From: Candidatus Schneideria nysicola
Lineage (GTDB): Bacteria; Pseudomonadota; Gammaproteobacteria; Enterobacterales; Enterobacteriaceae
Length of the DNA: 64,000 bases
Direction: 5' to 3'
Assembly (NCBI RefSeq): GCF_019923565.1
Contig: NZ_CP074435.1
Location: forward strand, 157,089 to 221,088
The notes under the pieces are model-generated. The model made no database searches. It worked only from the letters and a program-made list of their open reading frames with translations, and had not been told where the DNA came from. Positions 28,932-38,015 of the stretch are shown here, one piece after another. The first letter of the stretch is position 1, and every line of letters begins with the position of its first letter. The position numbers and the translations under genes are program-made.

Positions 28932-28997
28932 ATGAATTATTTTCAATACAAATTTTCTTTCCTTTTTTCTCTTCTTGTAAAGAGTAATTTCCTATGA
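28932..28997 (+). CDS. Possible 21-codon Phe/Leu-rich leader-like peptide
   Basis: A 21-residue open frame starts at ATG 28932, six bases after AAGGA and 14 nt beyond the nadE stop. It has six Phe, four Leu and an F-S-F-L-F-S-L-L core. It contains no Thr or Ile codons, so it is not the expected thr leader. It could be chance; the good ribosome-binding site is the main reason to list it. It has no recognised homolog. Confidence 0.2.
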   Translation: MNYFQYKFSFLFSLLVKSNFL

Positions 28998-29062
28998 TAG
29001 ACTATATAGTTCTACAAAGAATAGCCCTTACAATCTGAATTTCTTTCCTAATTGAATTTTAA

Positions 29063-29090
29063 TTTTATATGTATGGTATAAAGATATAAT
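29063..29090 (+). promoter_or_regulatory. Candidate thr operon promoter
   Basis: A consensus TATAAT (29085-29090) follows a weak TTTTAT (29063-29068) with a 16-nt spacer. Transcription would start near 29097, giving an 80-nt leader that contains the hairpin at 29119-29149 and no ATG. Confidence 0.4.
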
Positions 29091-29118
29091 ATAGGTTTTA
29101 TAATAATAGTAATTTAAT

Positions 29119-29154
29119 AAGCCCACACTGAATCGAACAGTAGGGGCTTTTTTT
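29119..29154 (+). terminator. Attenuator-type terminator upstream of thrA
   Basis: Arms 29119-29130 and 29138-29149 form six outer pairs (AAGCCC/GGGCTT), a 2x2 mismatch and four inner pairs around a 7-nt loop, then T7 (29148-29154). It starts AAGCCC, ends GGGCTTTTTTT and sits just before the thrA ribosome-binding site, closely resembling the E. coli thr attenuator terminator. No Thr/Ile-rich leader frame is visible upstream. It could also serve as terminator for nadE. Confidence 0.7.
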
Positions 29155-29178
29155 AAATTCTAATTTCAGGAGAAAAAA

Positions 29179-31650
29179 ATGAGAGTACTGAAATTCGGTG
29201 GCACTTCAGTTGCCGATGCCAAACACTTCCTCTATGTTGCTGATATTATCGAGCAAAAGAAACGTCAGGAACAAGTAGCCGTCGTGTTATCAGCTCCAGC
29301 CAAAATTACTAATCATTTAGTTAATATGGTAGAATATACACTTAATGGCATTAATATTGAATCGAATATTAATGATGCAGAAAGAATTTTTATAGAATTA
29401 CTCAATGGTATAGCTCATGTTCAGCCTGGTTTTAATGATGTAGCCCTTCGTAATATAGTTCAAAAGGAATTTTTTAAACTTAAACAGCTTCTCTATGGTA
29501 TTGCGTTATTACAATATTGTCCCGATAGAGTCCATGCTACTATTATATGTTTAGGAGAAAAGCTGGCTATTGCTTTTATGGAAGAGCTATTAATTGCACG
29601 AGGTTGTAATGTAACGGTGGTGAATCCAGTAGAAAAATTATTAGCTCAAGGGGGATATTTAGAATCCACAGTTAATATCCCTGAATCGACATGGCGTATA
29701 AGACGTTCTTCTATTCCCAATGATCATATTATTCTTATGGCCGGATTTACTGCTGGAAATGAAAAAAGTGAATTAGTGGTTCTAGGACGTAATGGTTCGG
29801 ACTATTCTGCAGCCGTATTAGCGGCTTGTTTACGTGCAAATTATTGTGAAATATGGACAGACGTTGATGGAGTCTATACCTGTGATCCTCGTAAAGTACC
29901 AGAAGCACAATTACTTAAATCCATTTCCTATCAAGAGGCAATGGAACTCTCTTACTTTGGTGCAAAAGTATTACATCCTCGTACTATTTCTCCCATTGCA
30001 CAATTTAAAATACCGTGTTTAATTAAAAATACTAATAACCCTAATGGACCTGGTACTTTAATTTCTCATATAGAAGTTGATGAAGCAAATCCAGTTAAAG
30101 GGATCACTCATTTAAATAATATGGCAATGATTAATGTATCAGGACCAGGAATGCAAGGGATGCTTGGTATGGCAGCACGCATTTTTGCTTCTATATCAAG
30201 AGCAGGAATTTCTGTGGTATTAATTACTCAATCCTCTTCGGAATATAGTATTAGCTTCTGTATATCACAATCCGATGTATTAAATGCTTGTAAAGTTTTA
30301 GAGGAAGAATTTCATCTGGAATTAAAAAATGGACTTTTAGAACCTATTGATGTAATAAAAGATTTAGCCATCATTTCAGTAATAGGTGATGGGATGCGTA
30401 CACAAAGAGGTCTATCTGCTAAATTATTTTCGGCATTAGCAAGTGCTAAGATTAATATTATTGCTATTGCTCAAGGTTCCTCTGAACGTTCGATTTCAGT
30501 AGTAGTAGAAGATCATATGACTACAATGGGCATACGAGTAGCACACAATATGCTTTTTAATATCAATCAGATTATAGAGGTATTTATTATTGGCATAGGA
30601 GGAGTTGGACAGGCACTTATTGACCAAATACATAGACAACAGAAATGGCTTAAAAATCAAAATATTGAAATATGTATTTGTGGTCTTGCTAATTCAAGGG
30701 TATCGTTAACTAATGCTAATGGGATTAATCTCGATAATTGGAGAACGGAATTAATTCAAGGCAAAGAAAAATTTCATTTAGAATCTTTAGTAAATTTGGT
30801 TCAAAAAAATCATTTATTAAATCCTGTTATTGTAGATTGTACGAATAGTCTATCAATAGCAAAGCAATATGCAGATTTTTTAGCAAATGGGTTTCATATA
30901 GTTACATCCAATAAAAAAGCTAATACAGCATCAATGACCTATTATCAAAAAATTAGGATGATAGCAAAAAAATCAAGAAAAAAATTTTTATATGATACTA
31001 ATGTGGGTGCAGGACTACCAGTCATTGAAAATTTACAAAATCTATTAAATGCTGGTGATGAATTAATTCAATTTTCTGGCATTCTTTCTGGATCGTTGTC
31101 ATTCATTTTTGGAAAACTAGATGAAGGTATGTCACTATCAGAAGCAACTATTGCAGCTCGTATTCATGGTTATACCGAACCGGATCCCCGAGATGATCTT
31201 TCCGGAAAGGATGTAGCACGTAAATTATTAATTCTAGCTCGTGAAGTTGGATATGAATTGGAGTTACAGGATATTCATATCGAATCCATTTTACCGGAAG
31301 ATCTCAATGTAACAGAGAAAAAAGTTGAGGATTTTCTGCTGAAGCAACTGCCTACTATTGATCATATTTTTGATACTAAAATTAGGAACGCACATAAAGA
31401 GGGAAAAGTACTAAGATATATCGGAGAAATAAGAAATAATGGATGTTGTAAAGTAACCATTAAAAGTCTTGATAAGACTCATCCATTATTTAGTGTTAAA
31501 GACGGAGAAAACGCATTAGCATTTTATACTCGTTATTATCAACCTATCCCCTTAGTACTGCGTGGATATGGAGCTGGACATAATGTAACTGCAGCAGGTA
31601 TATTTGCTGATATTTTACGCACGGTTACATGGAAGACAAGAGATTATTAA
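29179..31650 (+). CDS. thrA: Bifunctional aspartokinase I / homoserine dehydrogenase I
   Basis: ThrA phosphorylates aspartate and reduces aspartate semialdehyde to homoserine, the first and third steps of threonine synthesis. At 823 aa it matches E. coli (820). The kinase domain begins [10 protein letters not shown]. Two ACT regulatory segments in the middle contain [10 protein letters not shown] and [10 protein letters not shown]. The dehydrogenase domain opens with G-I-G-G-V-G at about 472 and holds [12 protein letters not shown]. Both allosteric segments are conserved, so threonine feedback may persist. AGGAG precedes the ATG. Confidence 0.97.
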   Translation: MRVLKFGGTSVADAKHFLYVADIIEQKKRQEQVAVVLSAPAKITNHLVNMVEYTLNGINIESNINDAERIFIELLNGIAHVQPGFNDVALRNIVQKEFFKLKQLLYGIALLQYCPDRVHATIICLGEKLAIAFMEELLIARGCNVTVVNPVEKLLAQGGYLESTVNIPESTWRIRRSSIPNDHIILMAGFTAGNEKSELVVLGRNGSDYSAAVLAACLRANYCEIWTDVDGVYTCDPRKVPEAQLLKSISYQEAMELSYFGAKVLHPRTISPIAQFKIPCLIKNTNNPNGPGTLISHIEVDEANPVKGITHLNNMAMINVSGPGMQGMLGMAARIFASISRAGISVVLITQSSSEYSISFCISQSDVLNACKVLEEEFHLELKNGLLEPIDVIKDLAIISVIGDGMRTQRGLSAKLFSALASAKINIIAIAQGSSERSISVVVEDHMTTMGIRVAHNMLFNINQIIEVFIIGIGGVGQALIDQIHRQQKWLKNQNIEICICGLANSRVSLTNANGINLDNWRTELIQGKEKFHLESLVNLVQKNHLLNPVIVDCTNSLSIAKQYADFLANGFHIVTSNKKANTASMTYYQKIRMIAKKSRKKFLYDTNVGAGLPVIENLQNLLNAGDELIQFSGILSGSLSFIFGKLDEGMSLSEATIAARIHGYTEPDPRDDLSGKDVARKLLILAREVGYELELQDIHIESILPEDLNVTEKKVEDFLLKQLPTIDHIFDTKIRNAHKEGKVLRYIGEIRNNGCCKVTIKSLDKTHPLFSVKDGENALAFYTRYYQPIPLVLRGYGAGHNVTAAGIFADILRTVTWKTRDY

Positions 31651-31651
31651 T

Positions 31652-32587
31652 ATGATTAAAGTATATGCACCGGCTTCTATTGCCAATGTTAAAGTCGGAT
31701 TTGATATATTAGGAACCGCGATATCTCCAATAGATCAAACCACATATTTAGGTGATTGTATTACCATAAAGAAGTCTGATACATTTGAGTTATATTCTTC
31801 CGGTCGTTTCGTTGATGACTTACCTAAAGTAAGAGAACAAAACATCGTTTTTCAATGTTGGCAACATTTTTGTAAAAAAATAGACGACACAATCCCAATG
31901 GCTTTAACATTAGAAAAAAATATGCCCATTAGATCCGGATTAGGTTCTAGTGCTTGTTCCATCGTCGCAGCGCTTGTGGCAATGAATGCGTATTGTTCAT
32001 ATCCACTTGATAATAATAGTCTGTTACGATTGATGGGTGAAATGGAAGGGAGAATTTCTGGTGAAATTCATTTTGATAACGTTGCACCTTGTTTTCTTGG
32101 AGGGATGCAATTGATTTTAGACGCAAACGAAATAATCAGTCAAAGTCTACCAATATTTGATAAATGGCTCTGGATTATAGCCTATCCCGGTATTGCAATT
32201 TCTACAGTAGAGGCTAGAAAACTTTTACCAGATTGGTATAATCGTAAAGATTGTATTAATCATAGTCGTTATATTGCAGGATTTATACATGCTTGTCATA
32301 GTAAACAATCTCATTTAGCCATAAAATTAATGAAAGATACTATTGCAGAACCTTATAGGAAGAAACTCATCCCACATTTATTTCAAATATATAATGCGGT
32401 TATCAAAATAGGTGCGCTTATTTGTGGAATTTCTGGATCTGGACCTACATTATTTGCTATCTGTGATAAATCGGATATTGCTATAAATGTAGCTCAATGG
32501 TTCAAAGATTATTATTTATATAATGATACCGGTTTTATTCAAATCTGTCGTATTGATATAAAAGGTGCACAAATTTTAAAGGAATAA
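31652..32587 (+). CDS. thrB: Homoserine kinase
   Basis: ThrB phosphorylates homoserine. The ATG at 31652 lies 2 nt after the thrA stop, so translational coupling is likely; an in-frame extension into thrA is rejected. The 311-aa GHMP kinase shows [15 protein letters not shown] at the start. The ATP loop [12 protein letters not shown] (consensus G-S-G-L-G-S-S-A, with Gly to Arg at one place) lies near 90-101. [11 protein letters not shown] is near the end. Confidence 0.96.
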   Translation: MIKVYAPASIANVKVGFDILGTAISPIDQTTYLGDCITIKKSDTFELYSSGRFVDDLPKVREQNIVFQCWQHFCKKIDDTIPMALTLEKNMPIRSGLGSSACSIVAALVAMNAYCSYPLDNNSLLRLMGEMEGRISGEIHFDNVAPCFLGGMQLILDANEIISQSLPIFDKWLWIIAYPGIAISTVEARKLLPDWYNRKDCINHSRYIAGFIHACHSKQSHLAIKLMKDTIAEPYRKKLIPHLFQIYNAVIKIGALICGISGSGPTLFAICDKSDIAINVAQWFKDYYLYNDTGFIQICRIDIKGAQILKE

Positions 32588-32612
32588 ATAGAAATAAGGA
32601 ATAAATAGAAAT
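32579..32612 (+). repeat. Perfect 17-bp tandem duplication at the thrB-thrC junction
   Basis: AAGGAATAAATAGAAAT occurs twice in a row (32579-32595 and 32596-32612). The first copy contains the thrB stop codon. The second supplies the thrC ribosome-binding site (GGA ten bases before ATG) and the first two bases of the thrC start codon. Confidence 0.9.
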
Positions 32613-33927
32613 GAGGCTATATAACATAAAGGATTATAATGAGCAAGTTGACTTTGCGGAAGCGATACAAAGGGGATTAGGATCTAATAAAGGATTATTT
32701 TTTCCTGTAGAATTACCCCATTTTAATAGTAGAGAAATTGATGAGCTATTAAAGATGGATTTTATTACTCGTAGCGCACATATTCTCTCTACTTATATTA
32801 ATGAAGATACAGAAGAGATCCCTTTTCAACAAATAGTAAAGTGTGTAAAAAATGCTTTTACATTCTCTATTCCATTGAAATATCTTAGTCATAATATAGC
32901 TATATTAGAACTCTTTCATGGACCAACTTTATCGTTTAAAGATTTTGGTATTTGTTTGATGGCACAAATTTTGATGGCCATTGCTCAGAAGCCTTATAAT
33001 AAACCTTTCATCATCCTCACTGCTACTTCAGGAGATACTGGTGCAGCAGTAGCACATGCTTTTTATGGTATTGATTCTATCAAAATTATTATTCTTTATC
33101 CTAAAAATAAAATTAGTGTTTTACAAGAAAAAATGTTTTGTACATTGGGTAAGAATATTTCTACTTTCTCAGTAGATGGTCAATTTGATATCTGTCAATC
33201 TTTAGTTAAAGAGGCTTTTGATGATAAGGAAATAAATCAAAAATTTACTATAAATTCTGCTAATTCAATTAACATTAGCCGTTTATTAGCACAAATTTGT
33301 TATTATTTTGAAGCTGTCGCACAGATTCCTCCTGTTTTACGTGATAAGCTCGTTATTTCTGTACCAAGTGGCAATTTTGGCAATTTAACAGCCGGACTAT
33401 TGGCTCAATCCATGGGATTACCGATAAAAAGATTTATTGCCGCAACCAATGTAAATGATACTGTACCCCGTTTTCTTAAAGATGGAAAATGGAACCCTTA
33501 TCCTACTATCTCTACTTTGTCTAATGCAATGGATGTGAGTCAACCCAATAATTGGCCTCGTATTGAAGAACTATTTTCAAGAAAAAATTGGTCATTTAGT
33601 ACCTTAGCTTATGGTTCGGTTGATGATGAAACCACGCGTCATACTCTATATGAGATGAAAAAAGAAATAAATTATATTTCTGAGCCACATACGGCTATTG
33701 CTTATCGTCTATTACGAGATCAAATCCAACCAGGAGAATACGGTATAGTTATTGGAACCGCTCATCCGGCCAAATTCCAGAATGTAGTAGAAACAATCTT
33801 GGATACCCATATAATATTACCCCCTACTTTGCAAAGTAGATCGAAACTACCTATCCTATCTAAAGATATGAAAGCCGATTATGGGATATTTCGAGATATT
33901 ATACTCAAATATTCTATTGATAGATAA
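32611..33927 (+). CDS. thrC: Threonine synthase
   Basis: ThrC makes threonine from phosphohomoserine with PLP. The 438-aa protein is about ten residues longer than E. coli (428). The PLP lysine is in L-S-F-K-D-F-G (Lys110); T-A-T-S-G-D-T-G-A-A-V and S-V-P-S-G-N-F-G-N-L are the other cofactor-binding blocks. N-D-T-V-P-R-F-L and S-Q-P-N-N-W-P-R are conserved. Its start region was created or shifted by a 17-bp tandem duplication. hldD follows after 12 nt. Confidence 0.97.
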   Translation: MRLYNIKDYNEQVDFAEAIQRGLGSNKGLFFPVELPHFNSREIDELLKMDFITRSAHILSTYINEDTEEIPFQQIVKCVKNAFTFSIPLKYLSHNIAILELFHGPTLSFKDFGICLMAQILMAIAQKPYNKPFIILTATSGDTGAAVAHAFYGIDSIKIIILYPKNKISVLQEKMFCTLGKNISTFSVDGQFDICQSLVKEAFDDKEINQKFTINSANSINISRLLAQICYYFEAVAQIPPVLRDKLVISVPSGNFGNLTAGLLAQSMGLPIKRFIAATNVNDTVPRFLKDGKWNPYPTISTLSNAMDVSQPNNWPRIEELFSRKNWSFSTLAYGSVDDETTRHTLYEMKKEINYISEPHTAIAYRLLRDQIQPGEYGIVIGTAHPAKFQNVVETILDTHIILPPTLQSRSKLPILSKDMKADYGIFRDIILKYSIDR

Positions 33928-33939
33928 GGAAGATGATTG

Positions 33940-34896
33940 ATGATTGTTGTAACTGGTGGAGCAGGGTTTATTGGTAGTAATATCATTGCGACTTTAAATA
34001 CAATGGGATATAGCGATATCTTAGTAGTAGATAATCTGAAACATGGCATCAAATATTTAAATCTTGTAGATTTAAATATTACAGATTTTTTAGATAAATG
34101 GGATTTTTTCAATCGTATTGTTTATAAAAATATTTTTAGAAAAATCGACGTAGTATTTCATGAGGGTGCCTGTTCGGTTACAAATGAATGGAATGGCAGA
34201 TATATGATGAAAAACAATTATCAATTTTCTAAAAATTTATTACATTTCTGTGTGAAATACCGCATCCCCTTTATATATGCTTCCTCTGCTGCTATATACG
34301 GGAATGGTAGTAAGGATTTTATTGAGGAGCCACAACATGAAAGACCATTGAATATTTATGGATATTCCAAATATTTATTTGATCAATATGTTCGAGTCAT
34401 CTTACCCAAGGTACGATCACAAATTTGTGGTCTACGTTATTTTAACGTTTATGGACCGAGAGAAAGCCATAAATCTACTATGGCAAGTATAATATATCAT
34501 ATTTATAAAAAAATGATATCTAATCAAGATATCCAATTATTCATTGGCAGCGAAAATTTTCAAAGAGATTTCATACACGTAAGTGATATAGTATCTATCA
34601 ATATTTTTTGCTGGATAAATAATATCTCTGGAATATTTAATTGTGGAACGGGTATAGCGGAATCCTTCCAAAATGTAGCGGAGATCATTTTAAAAAATTT
34701 TAATAGATCGATAGATACTATTCGTTTTATTCCATTTTCAAAAAATATGTCACGTAAACATTATCAAACTTTTACAAAAGCCAATTTAAATAAATTAAAA
34801 GAAACGGGGTATAATAAACCGTTTAAAACAATTAAAGAGGGAATTCCTCTTTACACAACGTGGTTAAATCAAAATAAAGACATATTATTCGATTGA
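33940..34896 (+). CDS. hldD: ADP-L-glycero-D-manno-heptose 6-epimerase
   Basis: HldD (RfaD) epimerises ADP-D-glycero to ADP-L-glycero-manno-heptose, the donor for the LPS inner core. From ATG 33940 (AAGGA upstream) it is 318 aa. The NADP fold shows V-T-G-G-A-G-F-I-G-S-N. The catalytic triad lies in Y-A-S-S-A-A-I-Y-G and Y-G-Y-S-K-Y-L-F-D. It follows thrC by 12 nt and is therefore probably read with the thr operon, a link absent in E. coli, where it sits with waa genes. gmhA and lpxH nearby support a retained LPS. Confidence 0.95.
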   Translation: MIVVTGGAGFIGSNIIATLNTMGYSDILVVDNLKHGIKYLNLVDLNITDFLDKWDFFNRIVYKNIFRKIDVVFHEGACSVTNEWNGRYMMKNNYQFSKNLLHFCVKYRIPFIYASSAAIYGNGSKDFIEEPQHERPLNIYGYSKYLFDQYVRVILPKVRSQICGLRYFNVYGPRESHKSTMASIIYHIYKKMISNQDIQLFIGSENFQRDFIHVSDIVSINIFCWINNISGIFNCGTGIAESFQNVAEIILKNFNRSIDTIRFIPFSKNMSRKHYQTFTKANLNKLKETGYNKPFKTIKEGIPLYTTWLNQNKDILFD

Positions 34897-34904
34897 ATCG
34901 AATT

Positions 34905-34938
34905 GTTGAGAGGAACAACCACAACCAACCCTCTTAAC
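34905..34938. terminator. Weak hairpin between convergent hldD and cysS
   Basis: GTTGAGAGG (34905-34913) pairs with CCTCTTAAC (34930-34938) with one G-U wobble around a 16-nt loop. There is no T-tract on either strand. The spacer from 34914 to 34955 contains no G, which is unusual; this could be a decayed terminator. Confidence 0.3.
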
Positions 34939-34960
34939 TAACTCTAACTTAACTTGCCGC

Positions 34961-36355
34961 CTATATGTCTATCCAACGCCACGTAGTGGCTTCTAATCCA
35001 TCTTCTAATATCACCCCTCTCTCTAAAAGCTGATCTCTTAAATTGTCTGCTACATTCCACTCTTTATTTTTACGAGCAATATTTCTTTTTTGAATGATTT
35101 TTTCAATGAGGGTTATATCACAATTTTGGGTATTCTGTTTTTGCAAGAAGGAATCAGGATCTTTTTTTAAAATGCCGATAATATTGGCTAAATATCGTAA
35201 TATAGTAGCTATATCATGCATTTTTGTAGAACGTTCTGATTTCAGTTTATTTACTTCGTGCGCTAATTCAAATAGTACTAAATAAGCTTTTGGAGTATTA
35301 AAGTCATCATTCATTGCTTTATTGAACTTATCAATAAATACTTTACCTTCATTTATTGGAAAAGTAGTAGGATGTGTTCCTCTTAAAGCTATATAAAGAT
35401 TTTTAAGTGCTTCTTGTGATTTTTTTATATTCTCTTCTTTATAATGGATTGGACTACGATAATGACTAGACATCAGAAAGTAACGGATCACTTCAGATTC
35501 ATATTTACTCAGAATGTCTCGTACAAAAAAAATATTATTAAGTGATTTAGATATTTTTTTCTTATCTATCATTACCATCCCAGAATGCATCCAAATATTT
35601 ACATATGGACTATTATGAGCACAAACAGATTGAGCTATTTCATTCTCATGATGCGGAAAGATTAAATCAGAACCTCCACCATGTATATCAAAATAGTTAC
35701 CTAATTCTTTGCAACTTATTGCAGAACATTCTATGTGCCATCCGGGACGACCTAATCCCCATGGAGAGGGCCAATTTGGTTGATTAGGTTTGGCCATTTT
35801 CCATAATACAAAATCTAATGGATTTTCTTTGATCTGATCGTTGTTTGAGGTACGAGATTGAGTACGAAGTTTTTCAATTTTTTGATGTGATAATATCCCA
35901 TAATTTTTATAACTACTAACAGAGAACATAATATCTCCATTAGAGGCTATATAAGCATGTCCTTTATTGATCAATTGCTTAATGAATATTATAATATCTG
36001 ATATATGTTGAGTTACACGAGGCTCATAATTTGGACGGATTATATCTAATGCATCTAAATCCAGATGCATTGCATTAATCATTCTATCAACCAATTGATA
36101 GGGATTTTCACCGTTTTGCGTAGCACGTAAAATGATTTTATCATCAATATCAGTTATATTGCGAACATAATTCACTTGATAACCGCAATATTTCAGATAT
36201 CTTATTACAATATCGAAAGTTAAAAATGTTCGAATATGTCCTATATGACATAAATCATAGGCCGTAACTCCACATACATAAATATTAACATGATTGAAAT
36301 GAATCGGGTAAAAAATTTCTTTTCTCTTAGTTAATGTATTAAAAATACTTAGCAT
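34961..36355 (-). CDS. cysS: Cysteinyl-tRNA synthetase
   Basis: CysS charges tRNA-Cys. The 464-aa class I enzyme has the zinc cysteine C-G-V-T near residue 28, the HIGH-type C-H-I-G-H, W-H-I-E-C-S and G-G-G-S-D-L-I-F-P-H-H-E-N-E zinc-binding block, and a KMSKS loop written K-I-S-K-S. The C-terminus ends T-T-W-R-W as in E. coli. It is divergent from lpxH; in E. coli ppiB lies between them and has been lost here. Confidence 0.96.
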   Translation of the reverse strand: MLSIFNTLTKRKEIFYPIHFNHVNIYVCGVTAYDLCHIGHIRTFLTFDIVIRYLKYCGYQVNYVRNITDIDDKIILRATQNGENPYQLVDRMINAMHLDLDALDIIRPNYEPRVTQHISDIIIFIKQLINKGHAYIASNGDIMFSVSSYKNYGILSHQKIEKLRTQSRTSNNDQIKENPLDFVLWKMAKPNQPNWPSPWGLGRPGWHIECSAISCKELGNYFDIHGGGSDLIFPHHENEIAQSVCAHNSPYVNIWMHSGMVMIDKKKISKSLNNIFFVRDILSKYESEVIRYFLMSSHYRSPIHYKEENIKKSQEALKNLYIALRGTHPTTFPINEGKVFIDKFNKAMNDDFNTPKAYLVLFELAHEVNKLKSERSTKMHDIATILRYLANIIGILKKDPDSFLQKQNTQNCDITLIEKIIQKRNIARKNKEWNVADNLRDQLLERGVILEDGLEATTWRWIDI

Positions 36356-36426
36356 ATTATTATCCTATCTATGCAATATTCGATTAATATTTATATACTA
36401 CTCCATCGATCGGTCCATTCTATAGT

Positions 36427-37155
36427 ATGAGTGTATTTTTTGTCTCAGACGTTCATCTTTGTACAAAAGAATCAGATACTGTATCTATATTTCTTAATTT
36501 TTTAAGATATTGTTCAAAAAAAGCTAATTCATTATATATTCTTGGTGATCTATTTGACCAATGGGTTGGTGATGATGAGATGGATGCTCTTCATCAAGAG
36601 ATTGCTATAGGTATTAGAAAATTAAGTCAGCAACATGGTATTCCTTGTTATTTTATTCATGGAAATCGGGATTTCTTACTAGGAGAAAATTATGCAATAA
36701 ACTGCGGTATGACTTTACTACCAACACAACAAATATTAACTTTATTTGGATATAAAGTGATTATTTTACATGGAGATATCCTTTGTACAGCAGATACTAT
36801 TTATCAATTATTTAGAAAATATACTCGTAAACAATGGGTAAAAAAAGCTTTCTTATCTTTACCATTATCTATTAGAAAATCTATTGTTAATAGCATACGT
36901 CAATATAGTAGTAATCATATACCTTATATTCACAAGAATCATAGTGAGGTCAATTTAAATTTAGTTCTACAGATTATGCAACAAACAGGGGCAATGATAA
37001 TGATTCATGGTCATACACATCAACCAGCTATTCATACTATGAATAATTTATCCAATCAACATAAAAGAGTAGTATTAGGACATTGGGATAAGTATGGATC
37101 TATAATAGAATTTAATCAATATGGGATACATCTATTTCCATTTCCTTTAAAATAA
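36427..37155 (+). CDS. lpxH: UDP-2,3-diacylglucosamine diphosphatase
   Basis: LpxH cleaves UDP-diacylglucosamine to lipid X in lipid A synthesis at the inner membrane. The 242-aa metallophosphoesterase shows S-D-V-H-L near residue 7, G-D-L-F-D, G-N-R-D-F, a H-G-D block and H-G-H-T-H near the end, the five metal-binding motifs. Length matches E. coli (240). It implies that lipid A is still made. It starts 71 nt from cysS on the opposite strand. Confidence 0.95.
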   Translation: MSVFFVSDVHLCTKESDTVSIFLNFLRYCSKKANSLYILGDLFDQWVGDDEMDALHQEIAIGIRKLSQQHGIPCYFIHGNRDFLLGENYAINCGMTLLPTQQILTLFGYKVIILHGDILCTADTIYQLFRKYTRKQWVKKAFLSLPLSIRKSIVNSIRQYSSNHIPYIHKNHSEVNLNLVLQIMQQTGAMIMIHGHTHQPAIHTMNNLSNQHKRVVLGHWDKYGSIIEFNQYGIHLFPFPLK

Positions 37156-37185
37156 TCAATCCTATTAGGATATACTCTATGCATC

Positions 37186-37221
37186 ATACTCATTATATTC
37201 ATTATACTCATTATATTCATT
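37186..37221. repeat. Perfect 18-bp tandem duplication in the lpxH-gmhA spacer
   Basis: ATACTCATTATATTCATT occurs twice back to back (37186-37203, 37204-37221) in a 150-nt intergenic gap. The short CATTATA-type units suggest replication slippage. I see no functional site in it. Confidence 0.9.
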
Positions 37222-37305
37222 TGTATTTTATTAACCATGATTAATTGTTATCATTGTTATTATTTTAAATAAAATAAATAATACCGTTTCTTTTGAGGAA
37301 AAATT

Positions 37306-37890
37306 ATGTATCAATCTTTAATTTATAATCACTTTAATGAAAGTATACAAGTATTAAAAGCTTTTCTTAAAGAAATCGATCATATTCAATCCATTGAAAA
37401 TGCAGCAAAATTAATCGCCGATACTTTTAAATCGGAAGGTAAATTATTTTCTTGTGGAAACGGAGGCTCTCATTGTAATGCTATGCATCTTTCTGAAGAA
37501 TTAACTGGAAGATACAGAAAGAAGCGATCTGGTTATCCTGCAATTGCTATATCCGATCCTAGTCATATATCCTGTGTAGGGAACGATTTTGGATATGATA
37601 AAATATTTTCACGTTATATCGAATCTCTTGGAAAAAAGGGAGATATTTTATTTGGGATTTCAACTTCAGGAAATTCATCGAATATTATAGATGTTATAAA
37701 AACAGCGCGTCAAAAGAAAATGGCCGTCATTTTACTAACTGGAAAAGATGGTGGAAAAATTTCCGGTAGTGCGGATGTAGAAATTAATGTACCCCATATT
37801 GGTTATGCTGATCGTATTCAAGAAATTCATATGAAGATAATTCATATTATTATATTTTTAATAGAAATGGAAATGTTATCATCAGTCTAA
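37306..37890 (+). CDS. gmhA: Sedoheptulose-7-phosphate isomerase
   Basis: GmhA converts sedoheptulose 7-phosphate to D-glycero-D-manno-heptose 7-phosphate, the first step of ADP-heptose synthesis. The 194-aa SIS-domain protein shows C-G-N-G-G-S, the E-E-L-T-G-R-Y segment with the catalytic glutamate, [10 protein letters not shown] and the C-terminal catalytic histidine block Q-E-I-H-M-K-I-I-H. Transketolase and transaldolase elsewhere in the window provide sedoheptulose 7-phosphate. It works with hldD at 33940-34896. Confidence 0.96.
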   Translation: MYQSLIYNHFNESIQVLKAFLKEIDHIQSIENAAKLIADTFKSEGKLFSCGNGGSHCNAMHLSEELTGRYRKKRSGYPAIAISDPSHISCVGNDFGYDKIFSRYIESLGKKGDILFGISTSGNSSNIIDVIKTARQKKMAVILLTGKDGGKISGSADVEINVPHIGYADRIQEIHMKIIHIIIFLIEMEMLSSV

Positions 37891-37928
37891 TTTTATTAGA
37901 GCAGGAATATGCTTCTTGCACTTATACC

Positions 37929-38001
37929 TGGAGTCAATCGGATTTGAACCGACAACCTTTTGCATGCCATGCAACTGCTCTACCAACTGAGCTATGACCC
38001 C
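37929..38001 (-). tRNA. tRNA-Ala (anticodon GGC)
   Basis: The reverse strand folds as a 73-nt cloverleaf: acceptor GGGGTCA with TGACTCC, including the G3-U70 pair that identifies alanine tRNAs, D-arm GCTC/GAGC, anticodon loop ATGGCAT and T-arm GTCGG/CCGAT. The top pair of the anticodon stem is a G-A mismatch. CCA is not encoded (GGT follows the discriminator A). It starts 14 nt after gltX on the same strand and is probably processed from the gltX transcript; E. coli alaXW lie close to gltX. Confidence 0.95.
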
Positions 38002-38015
38002 ATATAGAAATAAAA

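Noticed and set aside
29069..29089. Six-codon frame as a thr leader peptide
   Set aside because: It has no Thr codons, no ribosome-binding site, and overlaps the candidate -10 element.
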